DNA of 64,000 bases, from positions 74,430,436 to 74,494,435 of the forward strand of contig OW388291.1 of the NCBI GenBank assembly GCA_936450465.1, read 5' to 3'. Each line of letters starts with the position of its first letter. Position 1 is the stretch's first letter. Positions 33,905 to 47,600 of the stretch are shown here, one piece after another. Source of the DNA: Gibbula magus. Its lineage: Eukaryota; Mollusca; Gastropoda; Trochida; Trochidae. Made by a program: the position numbers and the translations under genes. The notes below the pieces were generated by a model that searched no databases, was not told the origin of the DNA, and saw nothing but the letters and a program-made list of their open reading frames with translations.

Positions 33905-36420
33905 TATTGTCTGAACTGAACTTTATTACAAGAACTCAGGCTGCAAACTGCAGCATAAGAGTTACATACATATTTACATACATACAGAAGAACAGAGAAT
34001 ATAAGGTCACAGCAATTAAATTAAAAGTAGAGACATTGTGAAGTTATGGACAATATTTTTTGAATAACGACATTATAATTTTACAGAACATTGACAGTTT
34101 TCTTAAAGTACCAAGCTTAGAAGTGTTAAAAAGGGAATTCATTTTGTATATATTTGGTTTAATATAATAATATTTATGAATATATTTTTCTCTTTCGAAC
34201 GTTAACTTTGGGCATATAAATAAATAATGAAATTCGTCACCAATATCATTTAAATTACACAATGTACACTTTCTATTGCTAACTGGAATTCGTTGCCATC
34301 TGCCTGTCTCGATTGGAAGAAAATGATTAGCAGTTCGGAATTTCAACAAGCAATGATAATGTAGAAAATGAAGGTATTGTTCAAATTTAAGAGATGGATT
34401 TTTAAATATACTATAGATAGTTGCTTTCGAAGAGGTTTCTAAAGTTGTCATCCATGTTTGTAAAAACATAGCTGTTAATTTACTCTTAATAAGACTTTTT
34501 AGCCAGAAAACGCTTTTGAAATTTTGTGAATTCCAGATGAAACTCAGTCCAAGATTGTCGAAAATTGCTTTAAGATACTTTATCCATTTATGTTCATATT
34601 TGCCAAAGATAAAATCATTGAATGTCAGTTTATAAAGCAAGGAGCACAATTTTGACGATTTTCCAATTAAAAGATTTGCCCAAAAACATACCATTCTGCT
34701 TTTGATGACATTAACAAGTGGAATTCTACCAAACTCGCCATATACCATATAATTAGGTGTACATTTCCGCAATGATGATAAATATTTAAGAAAACGCAGA
34801 TGGACATTTTCAAAACATTGAATATTTTCAAAGCCCCAAATTTCACATCCATATAAAAGAATAGGAGCAATCATACAATCAAATAGTCTTAAATGACAAA
34901 AAATGGAGAGTTTAAGTTTTCTACCTTGGCTTAATACGAAAAACATTGCTTTTGTTGCCTTTTCGACCAGTAACCGTTTGGTTTTAGTAAATTTATTATT
35001 TTTTTGTAAAGTAATGCCAAGATAGGGATAATGATCTACATTTTCAAGGATGTTATCACCAATATTAAAAATTCTTTTGTAGTCCTTTTTAGAGCCGCCG
35101 AAAATGAGAATTTTGGATTTTGATGTGTTTATTTTAAGTCTCCATTTGTTACAATAATTATTAAATGAATCTAACATATCTTGCAAATCACAGGGGTCTG
35201 AGGACATAAGCACAGTATCATCAGCATATAACAATGCAAAAAGTGTAATAATTGTTTCAATGCGGTTGTGAAAATCACCAGGTTTTAGTTGTAAACCGCA
35301 ACATGAATCTGAAGCTAGGGAACCTTCAAGGTCGTTGAGAAATAGTGAAAATAAAATCGGAGACAAATTTTCTCCTTGGCGGACACCTTGTTTGCACAGA
35401 AAAAAGTCAGAATATTTACCGCCGTTACATACACATGATTTAATATTTTGATACATGTTAAAAATGACTTTAAAGCATTTCCCAGTTATGTTGTTTTGTA
35501 AAAGTTTTTGCCAGATCCCTGATCTCCAGACGGTATCGAATGCTTTTTGGAAATCGATAAATGCGCAATATAATTTCTTTTTGCGACATTTTAGCAGTTC
35601 CGAAAGGTGATAAAGAGTGAAAATGTGATCTGTTGGCGAGTAACCTTTTCTGAAACCAGCTTGAGCTTCGGATAGAATTTCGTTTGTTTCGATGAATTTA
35701 TTCAATCGAGTGTTTAGAACAGAAGTGAAAAGTTTTCCAAAACAGCTCAGCAGTGTAATGGGTCTGTAATTTCCAGGGTCTTTAGGATCGCCTTTATTTT
35801 TGTAAATTGGTTTAATGATACCTGTAAGCCAGGTATCTGGGAAGATGCCAGTGTCAAGAACAATGTTAAAAAGTTTAACATAAATTTCTATGAAAACATC
35901 AATAGTAGAACAAATATATTCATTAATAACATTATCCATTCCTGGGGCTTTATTGTTTTTGAGATGTTTAACACATGATATAATCTCATCTCTAGTGATT
36001 TCAGAATTAAGTATAGCGCTATTCTCAGTGTAGACATGAGGAGGATTAATATTACAGTTATGTTCCGAAGATGGGTTCTCATTTTGAGATTTAAAAAAGT
36101 AAAAAAAAAGAGTCAATTTGTGGGGAATGTTCTGGGCCTGTTTCTGCCTTACAGTTTTTTAGTAGTTTCCAAAAGGAGCGTGGATCATTTTCCCGAAGTT
36201 TGGATAATTTATCTTGGGTAGACTTAATATGTTTGTTGGAAAATTTTATAAGACATTTTTTGTAATGTTTACTGGAGTTTACCAATCGGGATTTATTCTC
36301 AAATGTTTTACAATTTACATACGTTTTGCCTTGAAGTATTTTCCCCGTAAAATTTTGCAACACAATTACTGTAAAACTTTGCATATTGTTTGAAATACTT
36401 CACAAGTGGAGAAGGTTCAA
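33905..36420 (-). mobile_element. 5'-truncated non-LTR retrotransposon (LINE)
   Basis: On the minus strand: the linker and reverse transcriptase part of ORF2, a 3' UTR and AATAAA near 33923, ending in TTCAGTTCAG. The endonuclease domain is missing. The 5' end (about 36390-36420) is approximate. It lies directly upstream of the G3 PAN exon and may separate G3 from its signal peptide. Confidence 0.8.
34044..36384 (-). pseudogene. LINE reverse transcriptase (ORF2 fragment, one frameshift)
   Basis: The main frame (36116-34044, 690 codons) holds the RT core: NNKAPGMDNVINEYI, RPITLLSCFGKLF, QAGFRKGYSPTDHIF, FIDFQKAFDTVWR, GVRQGENLSPILFSLFLND, and the catalytic LLYADD at about residues 295-300. This is followed by the thumb-like YLGI and LYGCEIWG motifs and a C-terminal zinc knuckle C-x2-C-x8-H-x4-C. 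A second frame just upstream (36384-36091) has the linker LRENDPRSFWKLL; the two are separated by a shift in an A/T homopolymer near 36100. Catalytic residues are intact, so the copy is young. It was 5'-truncated on insertion, as is usual for LINEs. Confidence 0.85.
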
Positions 36421-36468
36421 TGTTATTTGATTTCACGGGTCTTTACTCTTGTCTTTATATTTAAATTA

Positions 36469-36564
36469 TTTTGAAACTACTAAAGCTACTAAATGGTTTG
36501 TTTTATCACCATTTAATTGATTCACAACAAGATACACTATAGTGATAGAAATGAATATAGACAT
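36469..36564 (-). other. Candidate signal-peptide frame upstream of the LINE
   Basis: On the minus strand ATG 36564 opens MSIFISITIVYLVVNQLNGD, a good hydrophobic leader, closing at TAA 36466. It lies just beyond the 5' end of the LINE that precedes the G3 PAN exon, where a displaced G3 leader would be expected. Chance hydrophobic frames are common in AT-rich DNA. Confidence 0.25.
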
Positions 36565-39500
36565 TTAATACGCAAGAGTCTTAATAGATTTAATTGTGAT
36601 TTCTGTTGAAGGCGAGAACAAGTGAATAGACCTTAACTGATTCATAGGATTCCTATGTATTTTATGATGAAATACGATATGAAAATTGTAACAAATTAAC
36701 TCGTCAGAGAATGAATTATGAATTTTATCCAAATGTTTAATTCATTCTTGATATATTATAATGTATGAAATTCACAATAACATTGTTAACGTTCTTGTTC
36801 TTTGACCAAGTTAATGTAAAATGAAAAAAAGAGAAAGTCACTGGAACAAAAATCATACTTATCTATTTTAAAATTTTCTTTTCAAAGTAAGGTTTGAGGC
36901 TGATTCATTGTGACACTGCGAACGCAGTTTATGTATGTGTCTAATGCAAATTTTATTTTTGTTTAAACTGTAAAAAACAGTGTAAACTAAACATTTAGCT
37001 TTGGAACCACCATTAATGGAAATACCTTTAACTTTTCAATATTTTACTTCTTGAACGATATAGTTTGACACATACAGCCTTACTCTTAATCATTTGAACT
37101 ATTTACTCTCGTCTATGTCATATCAATATAAAGAGTCAAGTGTGTCTATATGGTAAATCTATGAGCAATGAATCACCCATGTTTCCTTTCTGTATTTTGA
37201 TAGATATTTAAATTATAAATGTTTATATCAAGATCAAGATAGGGAATTTTCTAAGACATTTATTGATCGTAGGGGTATCTGTGAACCATTACTTTTCCTT
37301 TTATACTCTAAAACTACTTTTCGTATGTACCATTGGTGAAGTTTGAGATATTCATTTACATAGCGTTGTATTTTTATATCTTGGTATCCTTTGAACGACT
37401 GATGACATTTGTCCAATTTAACTTGTATGAATAATGCGTTTTGGTTCGGAAAATGACACCTTTGTTTTGTGGAAAAATAACGCCAATACCATAAATATTC
37501 AAAGTTTATATGTGTATGTATGATCATCGCAATAGAAACGCAACATCATTGGTGCTTGTTGTAAAATTTAATGCAATGTAAGAGAGAAATATTTAACCAA
37601 AAATCTATAATTTTACTTAATTACTTAATTACTCAAAGACGGTAATTCATAATATTTTTAACATACCTCCACCAATCTGGAAACATGATCAACCCCTGAA
37701 AGCGCTCTCGAATTACTGTGAATGATGACGAGACAAATGGGAGACACTTATTAGTGGTATTTGCGTACATCAATATCGTGTAATAGTTCAAGTTCATTGT
37801 GTTGCAAACAGATTCTATCGAAAACAAAACGACAGATTCAATCATCAGTGTTGACACCAGGTAAATGTGATTCACGAGAAAATGAATTGCCAGTTGGTTC
37901 GACAAATATGTTCGGAAATGACATAGCACACCCTTTTAATGAATGCTTGGTTATAATTGTTGTAATTTCCATGACATAGATTTTTACAAGAATTGGTAAG
38001 ACCTATTGATCTGTAAACCGGATAGATTACATTGTTTAAGTGCAACTGTTTGAGGTTGGAACAAATGGTGCAGGCATCTAAATAGCTGATAATTAGACAC
38101 ATTAGATTATATATTTGGATATTTGGATATTACTGACAACTAACATCATCCAAGCATCGGTGTGCTGTCCAGTGATAACATCGGCTAATCTCACCTCATT
38201 TACACCACTTCATCATAAGGAAGTTTCTAGGGTCATCAGCAAATCGCCAACAAAAACTGGTTTGGATCAACGTGGAATCTGAAGACAACCCTGATCACTC
38301 ATGTTATTAACGCATCTCCCTGCTTTGCTACTGTACCATAATAACATTTATTCTTCAAGATAGTCCTTCCTGATGACAGTTAGAATATTGTGTCATAAAA
38401 TCCTTGTTCTATTAGAAATAAAAGCCTTCGTCTGGAATCCGGTCTCACTGATTTGAAAGATTGGATGGATGCGTACGTTAATTCTTAGAAATGCTGAAAA
38501 AAACGAAGGTGTTGCTACTTGGATCGCTACAGCCACTCAAGAAGACAAGTCAGATGCATTACAATCTCCGACATCTCTGTTGTTCCAGTTAAAGGATTCT
38601 AAAACCCATTTACATGTTATTTATATTTAATATATCATCATATCACTTCTATGATCAACTCACAAACGTCAAAAAGACACGTCAGGCAGTGGACGTAGAT
38701 TTGACAAACTGACAACTGAACATCTTCGATGCCGATATGCAAAAATCGGTAATTTCCGTTCACATTCGTGGCGTGACGTAATAGTGGTCCGCCATTCAAA
38801 ATGCCCTTCTGTGCAGCATACAGCTGTAATAGTCGAAGTGGGAAACAAACAGGCGTCCACTTTTTTCATTTCCCTGCTGCCAAAGAAACATGATAGAATT
38901 GGACACGTTATTGCAGGAGAGTTGATTTCAAACCTACTAGCAACAATTTCTTATGTTCTAAGCACTATTATTCATATGTTTTGATCGGCATCACATCCAA
39001 CTTTCGAGCTGGTGTTATGACAACCCGAGGCCAAGATTAAAGATCAGCGCCTGTCCCGACATCCCTCTGGAATTTCCACAGACGTACATGTTAATTAACT
39101 GTTGCAACAATAATTTTCCTAATTAAATAGTATGTAAAATGGTCATCAAATATATTCCAAACGATTGGAAATCACTTAAGCTGCATACACATAATTTCCA
39201 TGTTATTTCTGTTGAGTGTCAAGAAAATTGTCTTCATATAAGCAAAGCATATACATCATACGATTTGGCAATATAAAGCTTACATATAATGCTTTGAAGT
39301 TTCATCCCTAGAGTTCTACTTGAGTCTATGTACAAATAACAGTGTTCAATACACAATGTTAGCAGCATTTTCCTGTATATTGGCAGACACCTGTGGTTGT
39401 CTTCTCCACTGACACCACCAAATACCACAATTATGTAACGTCGCAGATTATGATCACATAATTAATTACACTGCAGCCTGAGCCAGATACCTTTCAATTA

Positions 39501-40701
39501 GCATCCAATTAGTATTGCTATGTCCCTGTAGTGAAGTCTTTTGGTGATATTTTCATTTCTACCACATTTGATTTTTTTTTTTTTAAAATATGTTTTATTT
39601 GTATTTTCTTTTTATGAATTATTGATAGTTTGATATATTTTTTTATATCAAAACTAGCCATTGCGTGAGGTTCAATTAACGGTTTCATGAAAGAAATTTG
39701 TGAAATATTTGTTTTCATGTAAATGTTGACTCACAGTTTAGAACATACAGGAAGCTCCAGAATGTGTTAAATAATATGAATATACCAGTAGAAACATCTA
39801 TTCATTACAATTATATTTAATATTCGTACTTTAAATGCGATAATGTGGATAAGTATTGAGATTTCGATATTATTTCAAAATTACCTTGGTTCGGACAGTA
39901 TTACATTTTCTTTGTAACCACTTGTAAAATTTTAAATGAAGGCGGAAAAACTATGGAAATATGTATAAATATTACAGTATCACATTTGACAACAAAATTA
40001 AGTAAGAAAATTAAAAGTGATTGTGACGTCATTTATTCTAACGAAGCATGCGGCAGTTGCTAAGAATTTAGCATAGGAAAGCATGTTCTCAATAAATGAC
40101 AAATTACTTCAAGCAGGTTAACTAGGGATATTTTATTGTTCCTGGACTATTATCCCTGTGTTTAGGGATATAATGAATCAGTTTGGTGAATAGTCTAAAC
40201 CACTAACGCATGCCAGAACATAAGGTTGTACAATCCGAAGTTAGGTCAATCTTGTCCGAACTGATCATACACAACTAAAATCGTTTTTTTCGGTTAATCT
40301 AAAGCAATTCTGAAATATCTATGTAAAATCGAGTAAAATATTTTATATCCAATATTTTGATTTGCTGAAATTGACATTTTAAAGATTAGTATTTATTATA
40401 CAGTCTTTCATAATATTTGAATCGGATCACTGTCCAAGCTTCGTTCAGTTTGCCCTACTCTAACCTTTTGTCTTGGGATGAAAGAGGTTTAATGAAGTTA
40501 AATATCAGATAAGCGAACCATTTTGATATTTCCTTTATTTTGCTACACATGAGTTTGATATCAATAATATTAAAGGGAAATGATCTGCATTGTGATAAAT
40601 ACAAGCTCATATCAGTATATATCTATATCCACATCATTATTATTATTATGAACACAAAGCAAAAAGGTAAATAACGCCATTATTACGAGCTCGAATTATA
40701 T
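36565..40701. other. Intergenic between G3 and duplicated copy B
   Basis: No complete gene supported. Holds the THAP remnant at 38801. Minus-strand frames at 37633-37929 (with a possible GTATGT donor) and 37872-38102 (Cys-rich) could be decayed exons, but neither fits the family phases. The rest is AT-rich and featureless. Confidence 0.35.
38801..38893 (+). pseudogene. THAP zinc-finger N-terminal remnant
   Basis: From ATG 38801: MPFCAAYSCNSRSGKQ then GVHFFHFP, and a stop after 30 codons. This is the start of a THAP (C2CH) DNA-binding domain: C-x4-C, then V-x-F-x-x-F-P. The downstream AVPTA and second C..H parts are absent and no donor is visible. THAP domains occur in P-element-like transposases and in host factors; which one is unknown. 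Confidence 0.6.
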
Positions 40702-41336
40702 TAAGATCACTTTAATAATATAGTAAAATTTAATTTGCCAAAGAGATATAATTATGTAACCAGCCACAGAGAAATTACGAGTTATAAGTTTAGTTTTCTA
40801 GAGCAAATGAACAAAATAGGAACAGGAGTTTTGAATACGAGACAAATGTTATGGATGACAACTTCTTTTCATTGTTTCACAATGGGTTTCTGGGTTGCTT
40901 CTTCAGCTTGTTCAGGGTGGATATAGGACTATGTAGGGTGAACAAAAGTTTTCTCAGACTTGAGAAATAACTTTAAAAAGTTAATAAGTAATACTATTAT
41001 CTATTTCTTGAATGTCTAATTCAGTATTTTCATACCTTTTAATTGCTTTAAGATATATTTTATTCTCTAAGAATGACGACTGTATATTTCAACGTACGTG
41101 ATTAAGGTATATGTGGTGAGAAAAGTGTGTTCTTTATGGAAATGCATTGCGGATATGATCTTCATTGACGGCGGGGGAATCCTCAACCATAGTTTTATAG
41201 ACTTATTTTTACTGACATTTTATTCATTTTATATACATTTTAAAGTTTAAAGTTTCAGACTTTACAGGCGAATGCTACAAATTTATTTCCACGCATTCAA
41301 CAAAGCACACGCCTTGTAACGAAACGTCAAAGAAAA

Positions 41337-41634
41337 ATGTTCATGACTAAACCACAGACATTCCTAATATGCATTGTTTTGTTAATATCAATTTATATGA
41401 TGAGAATTGTGGACTGTAAGGCGGTGCATAGACTGAAAACAAACAGATATATCAAATGTATATCGAAATCTGTGGAGAGAATGTCAACTTCTATGGAAAC
41501 CTCATTACTTACATGCGGTTTTCAGTGTTCAATATCAGACAAGTGTTTTGGATTTGTTTACATTCAGGAATATCGAATTTGTGACATGTTTCAAAAGAAG
41601 AAGGAAGGGAAGGGACGCGTGCATTGTCCTAAAG
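41337..41634 (+). CDS. G1B exon 1: signal peptide and PAN-like module
   Basis: 298 nt, donor AAAG|GTGAGA, phase 1. The upstream in-frame ATG seen in copy A is not preserved, supporting this start. Confidence 0.75.
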
Positions 41635-44600
41635 GTGAGACAAGTCGTCTAAATAATGTTTTCCATGAATTGCATTTATTGTAAACGCTTAATTATTTAT
41701 ACGTATGAATGGTGATAGAAATATAAAATACAGTTAATGAAAATATGTAATCATGACAAACAAATCAAAATACCATGACTTGCAAAGGAAAGGATAAATC
41801 TGGTTTATACTGGTTCAACGAAATGTAATGATAAATCAATCAGGAATAACATAGAGAAAGTGAGGCTGTTATATTCTTTTAACAATTATTGCAACAAATA
41901 GAGACTTAAAATCAACAGATCCAAATACAAATTTTAAAATAATTTTGGTGATAAAAAAGGATATAAAATAACTTTAATCTTGAAAATGTAGATTATTATC
42001 CTAATCTTGGTATCATTACATTACAGAAGAATGCATTTATCAAAACCAAACGCTTGTTGGTTGAAAAGGTTAAAATAGCAACATTTCCAAAAAGAAATTG
42101 AATGAAATTGTTTCCTTATTGGGGGGTTCTCATTAGATAATGCTGAAAAGATTTTGAGATAGAGGTCGGAAAAGGTCCCTAACCCCCATATGCACAAGTT
42201 GTTTCCATGGAAAAATGAAACATTCAGAATTATTTAACAAAAGGAACCACTCCACCACTAGGTCTAAGCACATACTAAGTTTCGTAACATAATATTGAAG
42301 AGGTTTTTTAGATATGACCCGGAAACGAAAGCATTACCGGAATTACGGAATAAATGACGGAGGCGAAAACATTGGTCTCCCGCAAAGATTTCATTTGGTG
42401 GTTGATGGATGATCAACTGATCACAATGATGAAAAAGATCCTTATCTTTCCTTACAGTAAAATACTAGTTTTTGATTGGTTAACGGTCGTTATGTTTTTC
42501 TTTATGTACTCCGTCAGTCTCACGCTGTACACATTTCACGTACCCCACTGCCATAGTAACAGCTCCTTGCTGAGAGTATATGTCGCATTATGGTTAGATG
42601 ACGTTATTAAATAGCGCACGCGGTGTAAGCAGTTTTTAACAGTTCGATCAGCTATTTACGGGTCTTTTAATTACAAACTTATATTCGCCTCATTTGCTTC
42701 TTGGTCTGGAAACAAATATTATTTTGCTTTGATTACTCATGTAAACAAATATTAAAAAAACAAACAAATAAACACCCAAAAGGCACGTCTTCATGTTATC
42801 GGAAGGTAGTGTACCAATTTTGGTGAGAATAGATCACATAGTTTTAGAGATCTGCTCCGGAAACAAACCCTACCCTTCAAAAGGACAAAGTTCTAATTGT
42901 TGCCATGGAAACTGAAAAAACATCAATTCCGAAAAAGTTCAAACCCCCAAAAGGCACATCTGCATGATATGGGACTGTATACCAAATTTGGTGCAGATTG
43001 ATCAAGTAGTCTTGGCGATCTGTTTCGGAAACAAACCCTACCCTTCAAATGGACAAAGTCTAAATTCATGGAAACAACAAATTTAATTTAAAACAGCTGA
43101 AAACCACAAAAGGCACATCTACATGGTATGGGGAATCTGTATACCAAATTTGGTGAAGATTGGTCAAGTAGTTTTAGAGGTTCGTCCCGAAACAATGAGA
43201 ACGCCGACGCCGACTGGAACTCAACCAAAAACAATATGCATCCGGGGGTAGACATTATAACTATAATAACACTCATTTTATTGAAATGACGGAAAAGATT
43301 AGTAGTAATGGATCAAAACCTTGTCAGAGGCTTTGTTTGTGGAGTATGCCCGCGGGGGAGGGAAAGGGGAAGGGCCGATAGGCCCGCCCCCCTTTCCCGA
43401 CGCCAAGAGCATACTCCACAAACAAAGCCGAGGACCAGGTTTTGATCTTACTTATGAAGCGACAGAAATTATGATTTAGATATAGTTTCAATATTTTGTC
43501 TTCACGTGGCTTCATTGGTATATATACTGACGAGAATCGCTAAATGCGCGGGAAGCACATCCGCGAATCACTGCTAAATACGCGGGAAGCACATCCGCAC
43601 GAAACGCACGTGCTTCAGCCAAGTTATAACAATGAGACCACGCGAGTCAAGGCAGTCTAGAGAATTCCACTGAACGAAATGGACGCCGGCGAAGAAGAAG
43701 ACATTTTAAACACAATCAGATAATTTTGATATTGGGTACTTTTATTGTTTCAATGTATTTACTTCTGGGAGTTCAACTGCTATGAAGAGAGCACACCCGC
43801 GCCCTGCACGTGCTTTGAGCTCGCTACCCACACCGTGCACGTGAGCTGCATGCGCTATCTGCCTCATGAAAAAATACATCATTGTTGTCGTGGGCCTTTA
43901 TAGCCGAGTTGTAGGGTTCGAAACCAGGCATTCAAAGCTTGTGTTTGTGATTTGTGATTTGTCAAAAATGTGATATTTTGTGATGGTATTTATTCGAAGA
44001 AGGACTTTGAATCAAAGTATTTCAAAACGTGTATAATTGCCAATCAAAATAAATTTCCGATAGATTCTAGAGTAAGCCCCGGGCATTCCTAGAGAAAGCC
44101 CTGGGCATTCTTCCAGAAAGCCCTGGTCATTCTTCAAGAAAGCCCGGCAAACTGACAATAGAGGTTTACCGGGTAAAAGTAGAACCTAATAGAACGATAG
44201 AGTGACGTCACTAGAGGTTTATAATACGTTGTATAGTTCTCCCTCGGGTAAAACGGTCTCATGTACCATCTTTGTACCAGTGTAATCCCTCGCCTGAAGG
44301 TATGGGAGACACTGGTAGACAGATGGTACATGAGACCGTTTTACCCTCGTGAGAAGCATACAACTTATATTAACCTTTTCAAGGATATTGGAAAATAATG
44401 AGGTACAACCACTTATATATAAACTACATGCTAGTGTGAACATGAGACAACTATAACAACACAATGATATAACCAAACTACCAATTCCAAGAATGACCTC
44501 AAACAGTCCATCCCTTGTCTATAGGGGGCGGGGCAATCCGAACCAGCAATACTCTTATCCGTAGACGTATTGCAAAACAAACCATATCATCCTCACTGCT

Positions 44601-47600
44601 GAAATGTCATGACCTGAACATCGTCCCTGATCTCACCAGTGTCGACTTACCACAGCAGATGTACCCCCCAGACCGCCTCTAAACATCTAGCAGAGGGCAA
44701 ATAGACACATACGCAAAACGAAGACAATCGCTTTCAACATAACATGACTGGCCACCTTGATGTTCTCAGAACTCGATCCCCTCTCTTTACAGATCAAGTC
44801 CATCAGTAGGAGGTTTCTTTGGGCGTTATTGAGGCCGGGCACCTATCAATATATTACCTACTTCCATCCCAAACCTAGCTTAGCACCTGAAGCACCTTTG
44901 TCAAGCTCACCGACAAGAACCTAAGATCAACGCCCTATACAGATGACTGGAATTGTCCCAAACCCAGTACTACGTAATCATGACGACTTTATTGTCAATG
45001 AATATAAAGAACTCCAGCAGTTGCGATCTTGTCATCCTTTCTCAGGGTAAAACGTATACGCTCCACTCCAATTTCGTATCTTTTAAATGCAGAATAGTGT
45101 CCCGTAGGCCATGCTTGGTCGAGCAACAATACACAATTTTATTTTATTGATATATCATTGTCATCATTATCCGATGTTGTATATTGTGCGACACTTTAAT
45201 ACTATTTTTGTTGTTGTTGTTCTTCTCTTCTTCTTTTTATCAACTTCGGCTCGTTGGATAAAATATAACTCGGAAATAGTTATTTTATCTTCGAAAGATG
45301 TTGTAACTTCAACAAAGCTTTGCGGGAGACGTTTTCACTTCCGTGCGTAATTCCGTAATTTCGTGATTCCGTTCTTCCGGAATGCATCTGTTTCCGGGTC
45401 ATATCGTTTTAATCGTTCAATATTTTATTTTACGAAACTTCTTATGTGGTTAGACCTAATGATGGAGTGGTGCCTTTTTCTACCTTGCTACTACTCGTTT
45501 CCATTGAAACAGTGCATATATATATATATATATATATATCAAAATCTATTCAGCATTATTTTTATGAAACTTGGTGTGTGGTTAGACCTAATGGTGGAGT
45601 GGTGCCTTTTGTCAAATAGGTTAATATGATTTTAATATTTTTGTGCTTTCCATGGAAACAATTTGTACTTAGCATATGGGGGTAAGGAACCCTTTCCGAC
45701 CTCCATCACAAAATCCAGTCAGTATTACTTAATGAGACTTGGTATGTGTTTAGACTCAAAGATGGAATAGTGCCAGCCTATTGCTACTTTAATCATTCTG
45801 AAGTTCTTTCTGGTTTTCATGGAAACATTTTTAACAAAGAGGCCAGAAAAGAAACTACATGGATACAAGTTAATTATTTCCAATAAAATAAACTTTTTGG
45901 ATTTTCCTTTTTGGATTGTCTCTGGCATAAGTGAAAAATAAGGGTAAGATGTGTAAGTTGGATTGAACGTTGGAGCGGGGGACATTCACAGTGCACCACA
46001 TGCACACATTTCTAGTTCTATATAACTTTATCTTTTCTTTTTTTCACTTTAACTTTAACATGGGTGTGGACAAATACAAGTACGTAATCATATATTCAGT
46101 ACTGCATTCATTAAACCTTTTAGTAATATGTTTATTTACCTTCCAGTTTCACTCAAATGTGGAGCTGCCAATGTTGAAAACGCATTGGCAGAAAAGACAT
46201 CCGGGGAAATTGGTCAGGCTGTGAATTACAAGTGTCAGTACGGGTACACTAGATGTAGGTCGGCTGTCAAGGACAAGCTCACCCGTATGTCTGGTGGACA
46301 GTGGACTGAACCACCGGCGCTTTGTCATAGGAACAGCTGGAGTGAATTTGTAAGTATTCATTCTCTTAGTTCGACACAATTTGCTATTTTATTCCGCGGA
46401 ACAGGGTCGATTTTCATCAGACTGGCTCGGCATAATGTGTCACAGTACTTTCTACAATTCAATTCAATTCAATTCTTTTATATCGGTTTGTAGACCATTG
46501 GCCCATATACAATACACATAAACAACACAATTTGGCTGAGTAGACAATAAAATTAACCTGTTACATAGCTGGTGTGTTAAAACATTTAAGCAAGCCTTCT
46601 CGTATGTAATTAGCGAGCTAGTCGCGGCTGCTATCAGTTTCTGTGTAGTTTCCGCCGCCGCCGCGTTTTATTTTGACAACTTTCTTCCACTAAGGTTAAC
46701 TTTTAGAACTCATATACAGACCCTTGTAGAAGTAGTAACCTGAAAACCGCAATCTGATTGCATTCTGAATGTGTTAGGTACCGGTAAAGATATATGCAAC
46801 CCTCTGTAAATAACTTCATACTTATACCCCTTGGGATTGTTTTTGACATGTTCACATTCAAGGTCAAAAGTCAAGGTCACGAGTTCCTAAATCACTTAAA
46901 CAAATTCCTGTAAACAGGATAACTTGAAAAATAGTTTTGCTATCAGGCTCTTATTTGATATATATCAACTATGGAGAAAGGTCAAGATAAGTAAAGGTTT
47001 GCGCTTAAATTGCGTCAAAGGTCTTGGTCACATATGCGAATATGCCTTATTTAAACTATTACCACTTCGAACCTTTACATGATTGTTATACACAATGAGA
47101 AGTGAATATTGATTGTGCGACCTTGAAGATTAAAAGTCAAGGTCACGAGATATGGTCATGGTCACAATTTCTGAAATCACTAAATAACTTTTTTCCAAGA
47201 AGATATTAAGCTTCTTTCTTATACATCTGGGGAATTATTTTGACATGTTCAGATATACCGTCAAAGGTCAAGGTCATCAGTCATCACTAAAAAAATCCTT
47301 GTAAACACGATAACCTAAAAAGTTTTTGTACTATCAGGCTCTTATTGGTATATATCAACTATGGAGAATGGACCAATATTTGAAAAGGTTTTCGCTAAAA
47401 TGGTCATAGCGAGGTTACAGCTTTATAGCTGCCTTACATTAACTGTTAACATTGTGAATCATAACATGAGTGTTATACACAATGAAAAGTGATCATTGAT
47501 TTTCTGACCTTGAAGGTTATTGAAAGCTGAGAAGAAAGTTATAAACACCCCTTTAAGTTTATAGCGTGATGATTATTAGCACAGTATACGAAGGTAGATA

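Larger units (their letters stand above)
42105..45790. mobile_element. Fold-back element, copy B
   Basis: Counterpart of 5380-8400, with the same inverted arms (left about 42110-42370, right about 45300-45780). Inside it a further 920-bp piece (43305-44224) has inserted. The right arm has a (TA)n run at 45516-45538 not present in copy A. Confidence 0.55.

Noticed and set aside
37633..37929. Minus-strand frame ending FPDWWR before GTATGT
   Set aside because: Good donor but no recognised domain, weak acceptor, and no partner exons in matching phase.
37872..38102. Minus-strand Cys-rich frame (TNSCKNLC...KRVCYVISEHIC) as PAN exon
   Set aside because: Acceptor is plausible, but no donor in the required phase and no leader; could be a decayed paralogue but not supportable.
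39234..39428. Minus-strand LCIEHCYLY...IICKLY as a PAN exon for G3
   Set aside because: Cys spacing only partly fits, no phase-1 donor, and a better PAN exon was found at 33605-33856.
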